Positions 1-9,171 are shown, numbered from the stretch's first letter. The stretch is DNA of 64,000 nt from Hydrogenophilus thermoluteolus (GCF_003574215.1 NZ_AP018558.1:406001-470000); one strand, 5' to 3'. The notes: generated by a model not told the origin, from the letters alone. A program made the numbers and translations.

Positions 1-2
1 AC

Positions 3-1142
3 AGCCGCCGCGAAGAGAACGTCGATATCTTCGTCGCGGTGGTCACGGGCACCGACGCCGCGGTGAGTTGGGCCGCGGTGCGCGGCGGACGCCATCTGGG
101 CGATCGCACCCTCTTTCTCGAGCGGACGGCGACGACGAGCGACGAACGCGCTGCGGCCGAGGATCTGCTCGCAGCTTGCCTCGAGCGCCATTACGCCGAA
201 CAGCCGGTACCCGACCGCATCCTCATCGCGCCCGCATCGCCCGCGTCGCTTCAGTGGTTGCGGGAGAGCCTCGAAGCGGTTGCTGAGGTGCCGCGCGTGG
301 TGGTTGCGGCGCCCAAAAGCGAAATCGAGCGGGCATGGGTCGAGATCGCAGAAAAAAATGCCCGTTTGGCGTTGGTGGCGCGGCAAAACGATACCTTGCG
401 TCAGGCGGCACGTGCCAAGGCCCTCCATGAAGCGCTGCGCGATTGGCTTCCCCTCGAGCGACCCCCCGAATGGATCGAAGCGTTCGACGTGAGCCACCTG
501 GGCGGTGAAGCCACGGTCGCGAGCTGTGTCGTCTGGGCGAATGGTGCGCTGCAACCCAAGCGCTACCGCCGCTTCGCAATCCGCGACGTGAAACCGGGCG
601 ACGACACCGCCGCGATCGGACAAGCGGTCCGCCGCCGCTACACGCGTTTGTCGCAAGAGGGCGAACCGCTTCCCGATCTGATCTTGATCGACGGCGGCCT
701 CGGCCAGGTGCGCGCGGCTGCCGAAGCGCTCGCTGATCTGGGTATGGGGTGCGAACGGTTGCTTGGGGTGGCGAAAGGCCCCGAACGCCGCCCCGGGGAG
801 GAGCGGTTGGTGCGGCCCGACGGGGCCGAGCGGGTGCTGGGCGCGACGAGCGCGGCGCTGCATCTCATTCAAGAGATTCGGGACGAGGCGCATCGCTTTG
901 CGGTGACCGGGAATCGCGTGCGTCGTGCGGCAGCGCGTGCCCGTACCCGGCTCGAAGAGATCCCCGGCATTGGACCGAAACGGCGGCGGGCGCTGTTGGC
1001 CGCTTTTGGTAGCCTCGAAGGCGTGCGCGCCGCGCCGCTCGAAGCCCTGTTGCGGGTGCCAGGAATCGACCGCAAGATCGCCACGATCCTCTATAATGCA
1101 TTGCACGGGGAAAACCCGGACGGGGAAGGGGGTGCGCGATGA
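3..1142 (+). CDS. uvrC: UvrABC system protein C, C-terminal part (cut by window start)
   Basis: Nuclease subunit of nucleotide excision repair: with UvrB it incises on both sides of a bulky DNA lesion. Only the last 379 codons are here; the open frame runs off the left edge, so the GIY-YIG and UvrB-binding parts lie outside. Visible is the RNase H-like 5' nuclease domain with FDVSHLGGE and LILIDGGLGQ (acidic catalytic residues) and DEAHRFAV, then a C-terminal tandem helix-hairpin-helix region (LEEIPGIGPKRRRALL, then LLRVPGIDRKIA). The stop overlaps the start of the next gene (ATGA), which suggests translational coupling. The family assignment is firm. Confidence 0.95.
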   Translation, partial: SRREENVDIFVAVVTGTDAAVSWAAVRGGRHLGDRTLFLERTATTSDERAAAEDLLAACLERHYAEQPVPDRILIAPASPASLQWLRESLEAVAEVPRVVVAAPKSEIERAWVEIAEKNARLALVARQNDTLRQAARAKALHEALRDWLPLERPPEWIEAFDVSHLGGEATVASCVVWANGALQPKRYRRFAIRDVKPGDDTAAIGQAVRRRYTRLSQEGEPLPDLILIDGGLGQVRAAAEALADLGMGCERLLGVAKGPERRPGEERLVRPDGAERVLGATSAALHLIQEIRDEAHRFAVTGNRVRRAAARARTRLEEIPGIGPKRRRALLAAFGSLEGVRAAPLEALLRVPGIDRKIATILYNALHGENPDGEGGAR

Positions 1143-1615
1143 CGTGGGCGCCGTTGCTGTGGTGGCATTGGGTGGTGATCGGGATCGTCTTGATGGCGCT
1201 CGAGCTCGTGATTCCATCGTTCGTCGTGATCTGGTTCGGTATTGCGGGCGTGGTGGTTGGCATCGCCGAAGCGATCGTGCCGATGACCCTCTTTGCGCAA
1301 CTCGGGCTCTGGTTGGCGGTGGCGATCGCACTCTTGGTGCTGTGGTTCGCGGTGTGGCGGCCGCATGATCGCCGCACCGCAGCCGATTCCGTCACCGATG
1401 CGCAGAGTGTCGTGGGAGAGGTCGGCATCCTTACTCGGGCGGTCGCGCCGTTTCAACGCGGGGAAGTGTTGCTGCAAAAACCGGTACTGGGGAGTGATCG
1501 CTGGCCGTGTCGCTCGGAAAGCGCGATCGCGGTCGGAGAGCGGGTTGTCGTCGTCGCGTTCGACGGCGCTGAATTTACGGTTGCCCCGGCAAAAGCCCAA
1601 CCTGGGAGGAAGTGA
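1139..1615 (+). CDS. NfeD-like membrane protein
   Basis: A 158-residue protein of the short NfeD/YbbK type. Two or three hydrophobic helices occupy about residues 8-80, followed by a small beta-rich, OB-fold-like tail (about 90-150: VGEVGILTRAVAPFQRGEVL and a GERVVVVAFDG segment). Short NfeD proteins are membrane partners of SPFH/stomatin-like proteins and are usually encoded directly upstream of them, exactly as here, where the next gene starts one base after this stop. The role in membrane protein quality control or microdomains is inferred from the family. The start overlaps the uvrC stop by four bases. Confidence 0.85.
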   Translation: MTWAPLLWWHWVVIGIVLMALELVIPSFVVIWFGIAGVVVGIAEAIVPMTLFAQLGLWLAVAIALLVLWFAVWRPHDRRTAADSVTDAQSVVGEVGILTRAVAPFQRGEVLLQKPVLGSDRWPCRSESAIAVGERVVVVAFDGAEFTVAPAKAQPGRK

Positions 1616-1616
1616 G

Positions 1617-2474
1617 ATGGATCCGCAACTCATCGTGCTTATCGTCGCCATCGTCTTCGTCGTCATCACGCTCGCCAAAGGGATCCGGACCGTACCGCAA
1701 GGGGAGGAGTGGGTCGTCGAGCGTCTGGGTAAGTACCACAAGACGCTGACGCCCGGTCTCAATTTCATCATTCCCTATCTCGACGACGTGGCGTACCGCT
1801 TGGTCACCAAGGACATCATCCTCGACGTCCAGGAGCAGGAGGTGATCACCCGCGACAACGCGGTGATCCGTACCAACGCGGTGGCGTTCGTCAAAGTGAC
1901 CGATCCCGTTCGGGCCGCGTATGGCGTGGTCGATTTCGCCGTGGCGATCCGCAATTTGGTGATGACTACGTTGCGCTCGATCATCGGCGAGATGTCGCTC
2001 GACGAGGCACTCTCCAACCGGGAAAAGATCAAGGTGCGCCTCAGGGAGTCAATCGCCGACGAAGCGGTCGACTGGGGGGTCACGGTGAAGACGGTCGAAA
2101 TCCAGGACATCAACCCGTCCCCGTCGATGCAACAAGCGATGGAGATGCAAGCAGCGGCGGAACGGGAACGCAAGGCGACGGTGACCCGCGCCGAAGGGGC
2201 GAAGCAAGCAGCGATCTTGGAGGCGGAAGCGCGGCTCGAAGCGGCGAAACGCGACGCGCAGGCCCAAGTGACGCTCGCCGCGGCTTCCGCAGAAGCGATC
2301 CGGCGGGTTGCCGAGGCGGCTGCAGCCAACGACATCGCGATTCGCTACCTGCTGGGCGAAAAATATGTCACCGCGCTCGCAACCCTTGCCGAATCGCAGA
2401 GCGCCAAAACGGTCGTCCTTCCGGGCGATCTCCAAGAGGCGGTTCGCGGTCTCTTCGGTCGACAAGGGCGTTAG
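1617..2474 (+). CDS. SPFH/stomatin-like protein (QmcA family)
   Basis: A 285-residue prohibitin-homology protein. The N-terminal helix (about residues 4-20, LIVLIVAIVFVVITLAKGI) anchors it in the inner membrane. The SPFH domain follows (VPQGEEWVVERLGKY ... LTPGLNFIIPYLD ... VITRDNAVIRTNAVAFVKV), then an Ala/Glu/Arg-rich coiled coil (about 175-235) of the kind that builds oligomeric rings. I start it at ATG 1617, two bases after nfeD and preceded by GGAGG. The same frame is open further upstream, but that part only shadows nfeD. With nfeD it forms the usual stomatin/NfeD pair; QmcA (YbbK) of Escherichia coli is the closest named relative I recognise. Confidence 0.88.
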   Translation: MDPQLIVLIVAIVFVVITLAKGIRTVPQGEEWVVERLGKYHKTLTPGLNFIIPYLDDVAYRLVTKDIILDVQEQEVITRDNAVIRTNAVAFVKVTDPVRAAYGVVDFAVAIRNLVMTTLRSIIGEMSLDEALSNREKIKVRLRESIADEAVDWGVTVKTVEIQDINPSPSMQQAMEMQAAAERERKATVTRAEGAKQAAILEAEARLEAAKRDAQAQVTLAAASAEAIRRVAEAAAANDIAIRYLLGEKYVTALATLAESQSAKTVVLPGDLQEAVRGLFGRQGR

Positions 2475-2500
2475 CGAAAAACAGGCGGAGCGCGGGCGCG

Positions 2501-3070
2501 ATGCGCTGGAACTGGCCCAACCTACTGACCTGGCTGAGGATCGCGGCGATCCCGCTCCTCGTCCTCTTGTTCTACCTGCCCACTGCCTGGGTCACGGGCC
2601 ATTTCGTCAATCTGGCGGCAACCGTGCTCTTCGTCGCCGCCAGTGTGACCGACTGGCTCGATGGTTACCTGGCACGCAAGCTCCAGCAGCAGTCGGCATT
2701 CGGGGCGTTTCTCGACCCGGTGGCGGACAAACTGATGGTCGCCGCCGCGCTCGTCGTGTTGGTCGATCTCGGGCGCGCGGATGCCGTCGCCGCACTCATC
2801 ATCATCGGGCGCGAGATTACCGTTTCGGCGCTCCGGGAGTGGATGGCATTGGTTGGTGAGGCGCAAACCGTTGCCGTTGCGTTCGTCGGCAAACTCAAAA
2901 CGGCCACGCAAATGGTCGCGATCCCCTTCCTCCTCTATGCCGACCCGCTCGGTACTTTCGAACCCCTCCTATGGGGGCGGTGGCTGCTGTGGCTCGCGGC
3001 GGTGTTGACGATCGTTTCGATGATTCACTACCTGCGCGCGGCGTGGCCGGTGTTGCGCAAAAATGGTTGA
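2501..3070 (+). CDS. pgsA: CDP-diacylglycerol--glycerol-3-phosphate 3-phosphatidyltransferase
   Basis: Integral membrane enzyme that makes phosphatidylglycerophosphate, the committed step to phosphatidylglycerol and cardiolipin. At 189 residues it has normal length. The CDP-alcohol phosphotransferase signature is complete: D54-G55-x2-A58-R59-x8-G68-x3-D72-x3-D76. The N-terminal WNWPNLLTWLRI entry and several hydrophobic segments fit the family. In proteobacteria pgsA often sits beside uvrC; here two membrane-microdomain genes lie between them. No terminator is seen after it before the rpsF promoter, which starts inside its last codons. Confidence 0.95.
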   Translation: MRWNWPNLLTWLRIAAIPLLVLLFYLPTAWVTGHFVNLAATVLFVAASVTDWLDGYLARKLQQQSAFGAFLDPVADKLMVAAALVVLVDLGRADAVAALIIIGREITVSALREWMALVGEAQTVAVAFVGKLKTATQMVAIPFLLYADPLGTFEPLLWGRWLLWLAAVLTIVSMIHYLRAAWPVLRKNG

Positions 3071-3081
3071 TCCGATAAAAT
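3053..3081 (+). promoter_or_regulatory. Sigma-70 promoter for rpsF-priB-rpsR-rplI
   Basis: TTGCGC at 3053-3058, a 17-base spacer and TAAAAT at 3076-3081. The -35 lies inside the end of pgsA and transcription would begin near 3088. The match is good (4/6 and 5/6) and sits directly before a ribosomal protein operon. Confidence 0.6.
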
Positions 3082-3093
3082 GTTAGGTTCCTT

Positions 3094-3115
3094 GCCTTAC
3101 CCAGCTCGGGAAGGC
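3094..3115 (+). promoter_or_regulatory. rpsF leader hairpin, possible S6:S18 autoregulatory site
   Basis: GCCTT (3094-3098), a bulged A, CCC (3100-3102), loop AGCTC, GGG (3108-3110), AAGGC (3111-3115). The hairpin lies in the short rpsF 5' leader. Leaders of rpsF operons in many bacteria bind the S6:S18 complex to repress translation; whether this hairpin carries that motif is inference. Confidence 0.35.
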
Positions 3116-3144
3116 TGTGGTCAACACATCCAGAAGGAGTCTTC

Positions 3145-3570
3145 ATGCGTCATTATGAAATCGTCTTCATGGTCCATCCCGACCAGTCGGAAAACGTGCC
3201 GGTGATGGTCGAGCGTTATCGGAAATTGATCACCGAACGCGGCGGCAAAATTTATCGGTTGGAAGACTGGGGGCGTAAACACCTGGCGTACCAGATCCAA
3301 AAGATTCACAAGGCGCACTACATTTTGATGAACATCGAGTGCGACTTGGAAACCTTGCAAGAGCTCGAAACGGCGTTCCGCTTCAATGATGCGATCCTGC
3401 GTCATTTGACGATTCGCATGGAAGGGCCGGTGACCGAACCCTCTCCGATGATGAAAGGGGAAAAGGCGCGCTCGCTGCTCGACCCCAGCACCACCGCGGG
3501 GGCTGATCAGATCGTTGCGCCAGCGGCAGCCGAACCTGCAGCTTCCGCTGAGACCGCAACCGACGCGTAA
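3145..3570 (+). CDS. rpsF: 30S ribosomal protein bS6
   Basis: Small-subunit protein that pairs with S18 on the 16S rRNA central domain. The N-terminus MRHYEIVFMVHPDQSENVP and the YRLEDWGRKHLAYQIQKIHK stretch are diagnostic. At 141 residues it carries an acidic, Ala-rich tail after about residue 100, as in many proteobacteria. An AGAAGGAG Shine-Dalgarno precedes ATG 3145. It is the first gene of the rpsF-priB-rpsR-rplI operon. Confidence 0.97.
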   Translation: MRHYEIVFMVHPDQSENVPVMVERYRKLITERGGKIYRLEDWGRKHLAYQIQKIHKAHYILMNIECDLETLQELETAFRFNDAILRHLTIRMEGPVTEPSPMMKGEKARSLLDPSTTAGADQIVAPAAAEPAASAETATDA

Positions 3571-3592
3571 GCGCGGGATCGACTGCATCGCG

Positions 3593-3913
3593 ATGGGCGC
3601 CAATCGCTGTCGCCTCACTTTTGATGTCACTGCGCGTGATGCGTTGCGTTATACCCCTGCGGGGTTGGCAGTGAGCGAAGGGGAAGGGTGGCACCGCTCG
3701 ATGCAGTGCGAAGTTGGACGTACACGCGAAGTCGATTTTCGATTCCATTGGGTTGCGATGGGGGAAGTGGCAACCGTGATGGATGCGCTGCCGATGGGTG
3801 CGGAAGTGACCGGGGAAGGTTTTTTCGCGGCACGACGCAAAGGCGGTCGGCAGTTGCAGCTCCACCTCACCGCAGTGCAATGGCATCAGGATGAAGAAAG
3901 GAAAGCACAATGA
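3593..3913 (+). CDS. priB: Primosomal replication protein N
   Basis: Single-stranded-DNA-binding, OB-fold partner of PriA in restarting stalled replication forks. It is placed by its position between rpsF and rpsR, the standard proteobacterial site for priB, and by the pattern MGANRCRLTF ... RYTPAGLAVSEGEGWHRS ... EVATVMDALPMGAEVTGEGFFA. I start it at ATG 3593, giving 106 residues; the same frame extends upstream into rpsF without similarity. Its stop overlaps the rpsR ATG. The sequence is diverged from the E. coli protein, so part of the call rests on synteny. Confidence 0.85.
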   Translation: MGANRCRLTFDVTARDALRYTPAGLAVSEGEGWHRSMQCEVGRTREVDFRFHWVAMGEVATVMDALPMGAEVTGEGFFAARRKGGRQLQLHLTAVQWHQDEERKAQ

Positions 3914-4152
3914 GTTTCGCTAAAGGTGGCCGCAACGCGCGGCGTCGTAAGTTCTGCCGCTTCACGGCGGAAGGGGTCGAGACCATCGACTACAAAGATA
4001 TCGATACCCTGAAAGAATACATCATGGAAACGGGCAAAATCATGCCGGCGCGGATCACCGGGACTTCGTCGCGCTTTCAGCGCCAGTTGGCATTGGCGAT
4101 CAAGCGCGCGCGATTCTTGGCGCTGCTGCCCTACACCGATCAGCACAAATAA
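3910..4152 (+). CDS. rpsR: 30S ribosomal protein bS18
   Basis: An 80-residue central-domain protein and S6 partner. The RRKFCRFTAEGVETIDYKDI stretch and the closing basic RQLALAIKRARFLALLPY block identify it. The start overlaps the priB stop by four bases (ATGA), consistent with coupled translation in the operon. Confidence 0.97.
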   Translation: MSFAKGGRNARRRKFCRFTAEGVETIDYKDIDTLKEYIMETGKIMPARITGTSSRFQRQLALAIKRARFLALLPYTDQHK

Positions 4153-4166
4153 TCGGGAGCCCAACC

Positions 4167-4613
4167 ATGCAAGTCATTCTGCTGGACAAAGTGCCAAATC
4201 TGGGGAATCTGGGCGATGTCGTCACCGTCAAGGATGGGTACGCGCGCAACTATCTGATCCCGCAAGGGAAGGCAAAGCGGGCAACTCCGGAAAACATCGC
4301 CGAGTTCGAAACCCGTCGCGCCGAGCTCGAACGGCAGGCTGCGGAGCGCTTGGCGCAAGCGCAGGCGCTTGGTAGTCAGATCGAAGGGATTACCCTTCAG
4401 ATCGTGCGCAAAGCCGGTGTCGATGGCCGTCTCTTCGGGTCGGTCACCCATATCGACATCGCCGACGAGCTCAACCGGATGGGTTTTGCCGTATCCAAAG
4501 GACAAGTGCTCATGCCCGAAGGGCCGATCAAAGCGATCGGCGAAGTCGAAATCGAAATTTACCTGCACACCGACGTGCGGCCGAAAATCCATGTCGCAGT
4601 CTTGGGTGAGTAA
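4167..4613 (+). CDS. rplI: 50S ribosomal protein bL9
   Basis: Two-domain large-subunit protein at the base of the L1 stalk. At 148 residues it matches the family. The N-terminal domain reads MQVILLDKVPNLGNLGDVVTV with GYARNYLIPQGKA, followed by the long connecting helix (about 40-75) and a C-terminal domain with GRLFGSVTHIDIADEL. It is the last gene of the rpsF operon; a terminator follows 26 bases downstream. Confidence 0.97.
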   Translation: MQVILLDKVPNLGNLGDVVTVKDGYARNYLIPQGKAKRATPENIAEFETRRAELERQAAERLAQAQALGSQIEGITLQIVRKAGVDGRLFGSVTHIDIADELNRMGFAVSKGQVLMPEGPIKAIGEVEIEIYLHTDVRPKIHVAVLGE

Positions 4614-4638
4614 GCGCCGTTTGCGAATCGGTCGCGAA

Positions 4639-4662
4639 GAAGGCAGCTTCGGCTGCCTTTTT
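4639..4662 (+). terminator. Rho-independent terminator after rplI
   Basis: GAAGGCAGC (4639-4647), a TTCG tetraloop and GCTGCCTT run into five T residues ending at 4662. It closes the rpsF operon just before the dnaB ribosome-binding site GGGAGG. Confidence 0.85.
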
Positions 4663-4680
4663 CGTTTCGGGAGGTAAAAG

Positions 4681-6060
4681 ATGACGTCGGAAGCGCTCGG
4701 GTATGAGACTGCGGCGCTACGCCTGCCGCCCCACTCGCTCGAAGCCGAACAGTCGTTGATCGGGGGGCTTTTGCTCGACAACGACGCGTGGGAGCGTGTC
4801 GCAGACATCGTCGCTGCGGAAGATTTCTATCGAGACGACCACCGCAGGATCTTTCGCCACATCACCGCGCTCATCCAGCAAGGAAAACCGGCGGACATCG
4901 TCACCGTTCATGAATCTTTGCAAAAGAGTGGGGAAGACGAAGCGGCGGGTGGGATCGCCTATCTTGCGGAGCTTGCGAACCAGACCCCTTCCGCTGCGAA
5001 CGTGCGCCGTTACGCGGAGATCATTCGCGAGCGGGCGATCCTGCGCAAATTGATCAGTGTCGCCGACGAGATCGCCGCAAGCGCGCTCGCGCCGATGGGT
5101 AGGGACGCCAAAACGATCCTCGACGAAGCCGAGGCGAAAATTTTCGAAATCGCCGAAGCAGGCGCACGCGCCGTTACGGGCTTCGTCTCGATCGGTACCG
5201 CATTGAAACAGGTCGTCGACCGCGTTCAGGAACTCTATGATCGCAATGCAAGCAACGATGTTACCGGTGTGCCGACCGGTTACCTCGATTTGGACGAAAA
5301 GACGGCAGGGTTGCAACCCAGTGACCTCATCATCGTCGCGGGGCGTCCCGCGATGGGTAAGACTACCTTTGCCCTCAATATCGCCGAGCATGTGGCACTC
5401 CATCAAAAACTTCCGGTGGCGATCTTTTCGATGGAGATGCCAGCCACTCAGCTGGCGATGCGTTTCCTTGCCTCAGTGGGGCGCATCGATTTGCAGAAAC
5501 TGCGTCGCGGCAAACTGACCGACGACGACTGGGCGCGGCTCTCGGCCGCGATGGGCAAACTCTACGATGCGCCGATCTTCATCGATGAGACCGGCGGGCT
5601 CAACCCGATCGATCTGCGCGCCCGTGCGCGGCGTCTGGCGCGGCAGTTCGGGGGTCGTTTGGGACTCGTCGTGATCGACTACCTCCAGTTGATGGTCGGC
5701 GCCAAGGAGAGCGACAACCGCGCGAATGAGCTTTCGGAGATCTCGCGCTCGGTGAAGACGCTTGCGAAGGAGCTCAACACCCCGATCATCGCGCTATCGC
5801 AGCTCAACCGCAGTCTTGAACAGCGACCGAACAAGCGACCCGTCATGTCCGACCTGCGGGAATCGGGCGCGATCGAACAAGATGCCGACATCATCATGTT
5901 CATCTACCGCGACGAGGTCTATCACCCGGACAGCCCCGACAAGGGGACCGCCGAGATCATCATCGCGAAGCACCGTAACGGCCCCACCGGAACGATCCGG
6001 CTTGCATTCTTTGGTGAATACACGCGCTTCGAAAACTATAGTGCGGGCGGTGACTTTTAG
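4681..6060 (+). CDS. dnaB: Replicative DNA helicase DnaB
   Basis: Hexameric 5'-3' helicase of the replication fork. At 459 residues it has normal length. The N-terminal primase/loader domain opens with LRLPPHSLEAEQSLIGGLLL. The RecA-like domain has Walker A GRPAMGKTTF at 221-230, EMP/QLA helix contacts, and the Walker B-like LGLVVIDYLQLM near 335-346, then LSQLNRSLEQRPNKRP (arginine-rich) and SGAIEQDADIIMFIYRDE. There is no intein insertion. The rplI-dnaB order is common in proteobacteria. A terminator separates it from rplI, so it depends on readthrough or an unseen promoter. Confidence 0.98.
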   Translation: MTSEALGYETAALRLPPHSLEAEQSLIGGLLLDNDAWERVADIVAAEDFYRDDHRRIFRHITALIQQGKPADIVTVHESLQKSGEDEAAGGIAYLAELANQTPSAANVRRYAEIIRERAILRKLISVADEIAASALAPMGRDAKTILDEAEAKIFEIAEAGARAVTGFVSIGTALKQVVDRVQELYDRNASNDVTGVPTGYLDLDEKTAGLQPSDLIIVAGRPAMGKTTFALNIAEHVALHQKLPVAIFSMEMPATQLAMRFLASVGRIDLQKLRRGKLTDDDWARLSAAMGKLYDAPIFIDETGGLNPIDLRARARRLARQFGGRLGLVVIDYLQLMVGAKESDNRANELSEISRSVKTLAKELNTPIIALSQLNRSLEQRPNKRPVMSDLRESGAIEQDADIIMFIYRDEVYHPDSPDKGTAEIIIAKHRNGPTGTIRLAFFGEYTRFENYSAGGDF

Positions 6061-6126
6061 CGCGATTGTGCGTGATCGAAAAAATGGACGGCAGGAACGC
6101 AGAGCGGTAGAAAGGGAGTAAAGGTG

Positions 6127-6155
6127 TTGACCGTGTCTGTGAAATCCGGCATAAT
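6127..6155 (+). promoter_or_regulatory. Strong sigma-70 promoter for the tRNA-tuf cluster
   Basis: TTGACC at 6127-6132, a 17-base spacer, CATAAT at 6150-6155 and tRNA-Tyr starting 12 bases downstream. This near-consensus promoter fits a stable-RNA operon and probably transcribes the three tRNAs and the first tuf gene. Confidence 0.8.
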
Positions 6156-6167
6156 GCCGATTCTCTC

Positions 6168-6252
6168 GGAGGGGTACCCAAGCGGTCAACGGGAGCAGAC
6201 TGTAAATCTGCCGGCTCAGCCTTCGTAGGTTCGAATCCTACCCCCTCCACCA
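6168..6252 (+). tRNA. tRNA-Tyr (GTA)
   Basis: Class II tRNA of 85 bases with a long variable arm. Acceptor GGAGGGG pairs with CCCCTCC, the anticodon loop is CTGTAAA and the T loop TTCGAAT; the CCA end is encoded. First in the tRNA-Tyr/Gly/Thr-tuf cluster. Confidence 0.96.
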
Positions 6253-6282
6253 GGTTTCAGGCTGGACAGGTTGCGGGTTTGA

Positions 6283-6356
6283 GCGGGTGTAGCTCAATGG
6301 TAGAGCAGAAGCCTTCCAAGCTTAAGACGGGGGTTCGATTCCCCTCACCCGCTCCA
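6283..6356 (+). tRNA. tRNA-Gly (TCC)
   Basis: Acceptor GCGGGTG pairs with CACCCGC. The anticodon loop CTTCCAA gives anticodon TCC; T loop TTCGATT; encoded CCA. It lies 30 bases after tRNA-Tyr. Confidence 0.96.
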
Positions 6357-6371
6357 GTCGAAGGGTAAAGT

Positions 6372-6446
<75 letters not shown>

Positions 6447-6483
6447 TGTTCTCTCGCACGCGGCAACGAAAAAGGGGAAGCAG

Positions 6484-7674
<1,191 letters not shown>

Positions 7675-7699
7675 TGGTGCGGTAATCTCAGTTTGAAGT

Positions 7700-7720
7700 G
7701 GCGCCAGCGTTGCTGGCGCC
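7700..7720 (+). other. Hairpin between tuf and tRNA-Trp
   Basis: GGCGCCAG (7700-7707), loop CGTTG and CTGGCGCC (7713-7720), with no T run after it. It sits two bases before the tRNA-Trp 5' end, so it may protect the tuf mRNA 3' end or guide RNA processing rather than end transcription. Confidence 0.5.
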
Positions 7721-7722
7721 GT

Positions 7723-7798
7723 AGGGGCATAGCTCAACTGGCAGAGCGTCGGTCTCCAAAACCGAAGGTTGGGGGTTCGATTCCCTCTGCCCCTGCCA
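7723..7798 (+). tRNA. tRNA-Trp (CCA)
   Basis: Acceptor AGGGGCA pairs with TGCCCCT, discriminator G. The anticodon loop CTCCAAA gives anticodon CCA; encoded CCA end. It lies between tuf and secE, as in many beta- and gammaproteobacteria, and has no promoter of its own that I can see. Confidence 0.96.
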
Positions 7799-7812
7799 AC
7801 CATAAGACGCCA

Positions 7813-8157
7813 ATGAACATCCTTTTCTATCTGCTCTCTGCACTTTTGTTGGCTGGCGGGATCGCTGGCTTTTATTATTTTGCGGACTGGCCAGGTCTGG
7901 CGCGCGCTGCGCTCGTCGTGCTGGGGGTCGTTGCCGCAGGGGGTGTGCTGCTCCTCTCTGAGCCAGGAAAGGCTTTCGTTGCGTTCGTTCGCGCTGCTGT
8001 TGCCGAAGTGCGCAAAGTCGTTTGGCCGAACCGCAAAGAGACGACTCAGGCAACTTTGGTCGTCTTTGCGTTCGTGGTGACGCTGGCCATTTTCATGTGG
8101 CTGGTCGACAAGACATTGGAGTGGGTGTTGTACGGATTGTTGCTGGGGTGGAAGTGA
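7813..8157 (+). CDS. secE: Preprotein translocase subunit SecE
   Basis: Small membrane subunit of the SecYEG channel. At 114 residues it has three hydrophobic segments (about 3-23, 31-48 and 81-98), like the three-helix E. coli form. The conserved cytoplasmic hinge EVRKVVWPNRKET is at 65-77, just before the essential last helix. I chose ATG 7813 because the frame upstream runs into tRNA-Trp. Its Shine-Dalgarno is weak. Its stop overlaps the nusG ATG (TGATG). Confidence 0.95.
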   Translation: MNILFYLLSALLLAGGIAGFYYFADWPGLARAALVVLGVVAAGGVLLLSEPGKAFVAFVRAAVAEVRKVVWPNRKETTQATLVVFAFVVTLAIFMWLVDKTLEWVLYGLLLGWK

Positions 8158-8690
8158 TGGCCAAGCGTTGGTATGTCGTGCAAGCGCACTCCGGGTTCGA
8201 AAAGCAGGTGCAAAAAGCACTGCAAGAGCGGATCAAATTGGCCGGGATGGAAGACCAATTCGGTCAGATTCTCGTTCCGGTCGAAAAAGTGATCGAGCTG
8301 CGCGGCGGTGCGAAAAAAGAGACCGAGCGTAAGTTCTTTCCGGGCTACCTCCTCGTCGAGATGGAGATGAACGACGATACGTGGCACCTGGTCAATTCGT
8401 TGCCGCGTGTCTCTGGTTTCGTCGGCGGAAGTCCCACGAAGCCGGCTCCGCTTTCGGAGCGGGAAGTGCAGGCGTTGTTGGCGCAGATTCAGGAAGGGGG
8501 CGAGAAGCCGAAACCGCGCGTGGTCTATGAGATCGGAGAGACGGTCCGGGTCAAAGAGGGGCCGTTTGCCGACTTCATGGGGACGGTAGAGGCGGTCGAT
8601 TACGAAAAGAGCCGGTTGTCGGTCGCGGTTTCGATTTTTGGCCGCTCGACACCGGTGCAATTGGAGTTTTCTCAGGTCGAAAAGGTCTGA
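8157..8690 (+). CDS. nusG: Transcription termination/antitermination protein NusG
   Basis: RNA-polymerase-bound factor that raises processivity and links polymerase to Rho or to ribosomal S10. At 177 residues the NGN domain begins MAKRWYVVQAHSGFEKQVQ with FFPGYLLVEMEM, and the C-terminal KOW domain holds GETVRVKEGPFADFMGTVE. Start ATG 8157 overlaps the secE stop. The secE-nusG-rplKAJL-rpoBC order is the classical one. Confidence 0.98.
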   Translation: MAKRWYVVQAHSGFEKQVQKALQERIKLAGMEDQFGQILVPVEKVIELRGGAKKETERKFFPGYLLVEMEMNDDTWHLVNSLPRVSGFVGGSPTKPAPLSEREVQALLAQIQEGGEKPKPRVVYEIGETVRVKEGPFADFMGTVEAVDYEKSRLSVAVSIFGRSTPVQLEFSQVEKV

Positions 8691-8738
8691 GCAATCGAGG
8701 AGCGGCATTTGCCGCGTTAGCACTCACTAGGAGCAGTC

Positions 8739-9170
8739 ATGGCCAAGAAAATCGTCGGCTACATCAAACTGCAGATTCCTGCAGGGAAAGCAAACCCGAG
8801 CCCTCCGGTCGGTCCGGCGCTCGGTCAGCGCGGCTTGAACATCATGCAGTTCTGCAAGGAGTTCAACGCCAAGACGCAAAATATGGAGCCCGGCTTGCCG
8901 ATTCCGGTGATCATCACCGCCTATTCTGACAAGTCGTTTACCTTCGAGTTGAAGACGCCGCCGGCAACCGTCCTCATCAAGAAGGCGTTGAAGATCGAGA
9001 AAGGCTCTTCCAAACCCCACCTCGACAAAGTGGGCAAGATCACACGCGCGCAGCTCGAGGAGATCGCCAAGATCAAGATGCCGGACCTCACCGCGGCCGA
9101 TATGGACGCAGCGGTGCGGACGATCGCCGGTTCCGCGCGGTCGATGGGCGTGGATGTCGAGGGGGTGTAA
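8739..9170 (+). CDS. rplK: 50S ribosomal protein uL11
   Basis: A 143-residue component of the GTPase-associated centre that binds 23S helices 43/44 and is needed for RelA activation. The N-terminal domain IKLQIPAGKANPSPPVGPAL and the proline-rich hinge are intact, as is the C-terminal RNA-binding domain with GSARSMGVDVEGV. An AGGAG site precedes ATG 8739; rplA follows one base after the stop. Confidence 0.97.
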   Translation: MAKKIVGYIKLQIPAGKANPSPPVGPALGQRGLNIMQFCKEFNAKTQNMEPGLPIPVIITAYSDKSFTFELKTPPATVLIKKALKIEKGSSKPHLDKVGKITRAQLEEIAKIKMPDLTAADMDAAVRTIAGSARSMGVDVEGV

Positions 9171-9171
9171 G

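Noticed and set aside
1293..1616. Upstream extension of the SPFH gene frame back to 1293
   Set aside because: The extension lies wholly inside nfeD in another frame and has no family similarity; ATG 1617 with GGAGG is the natural start.
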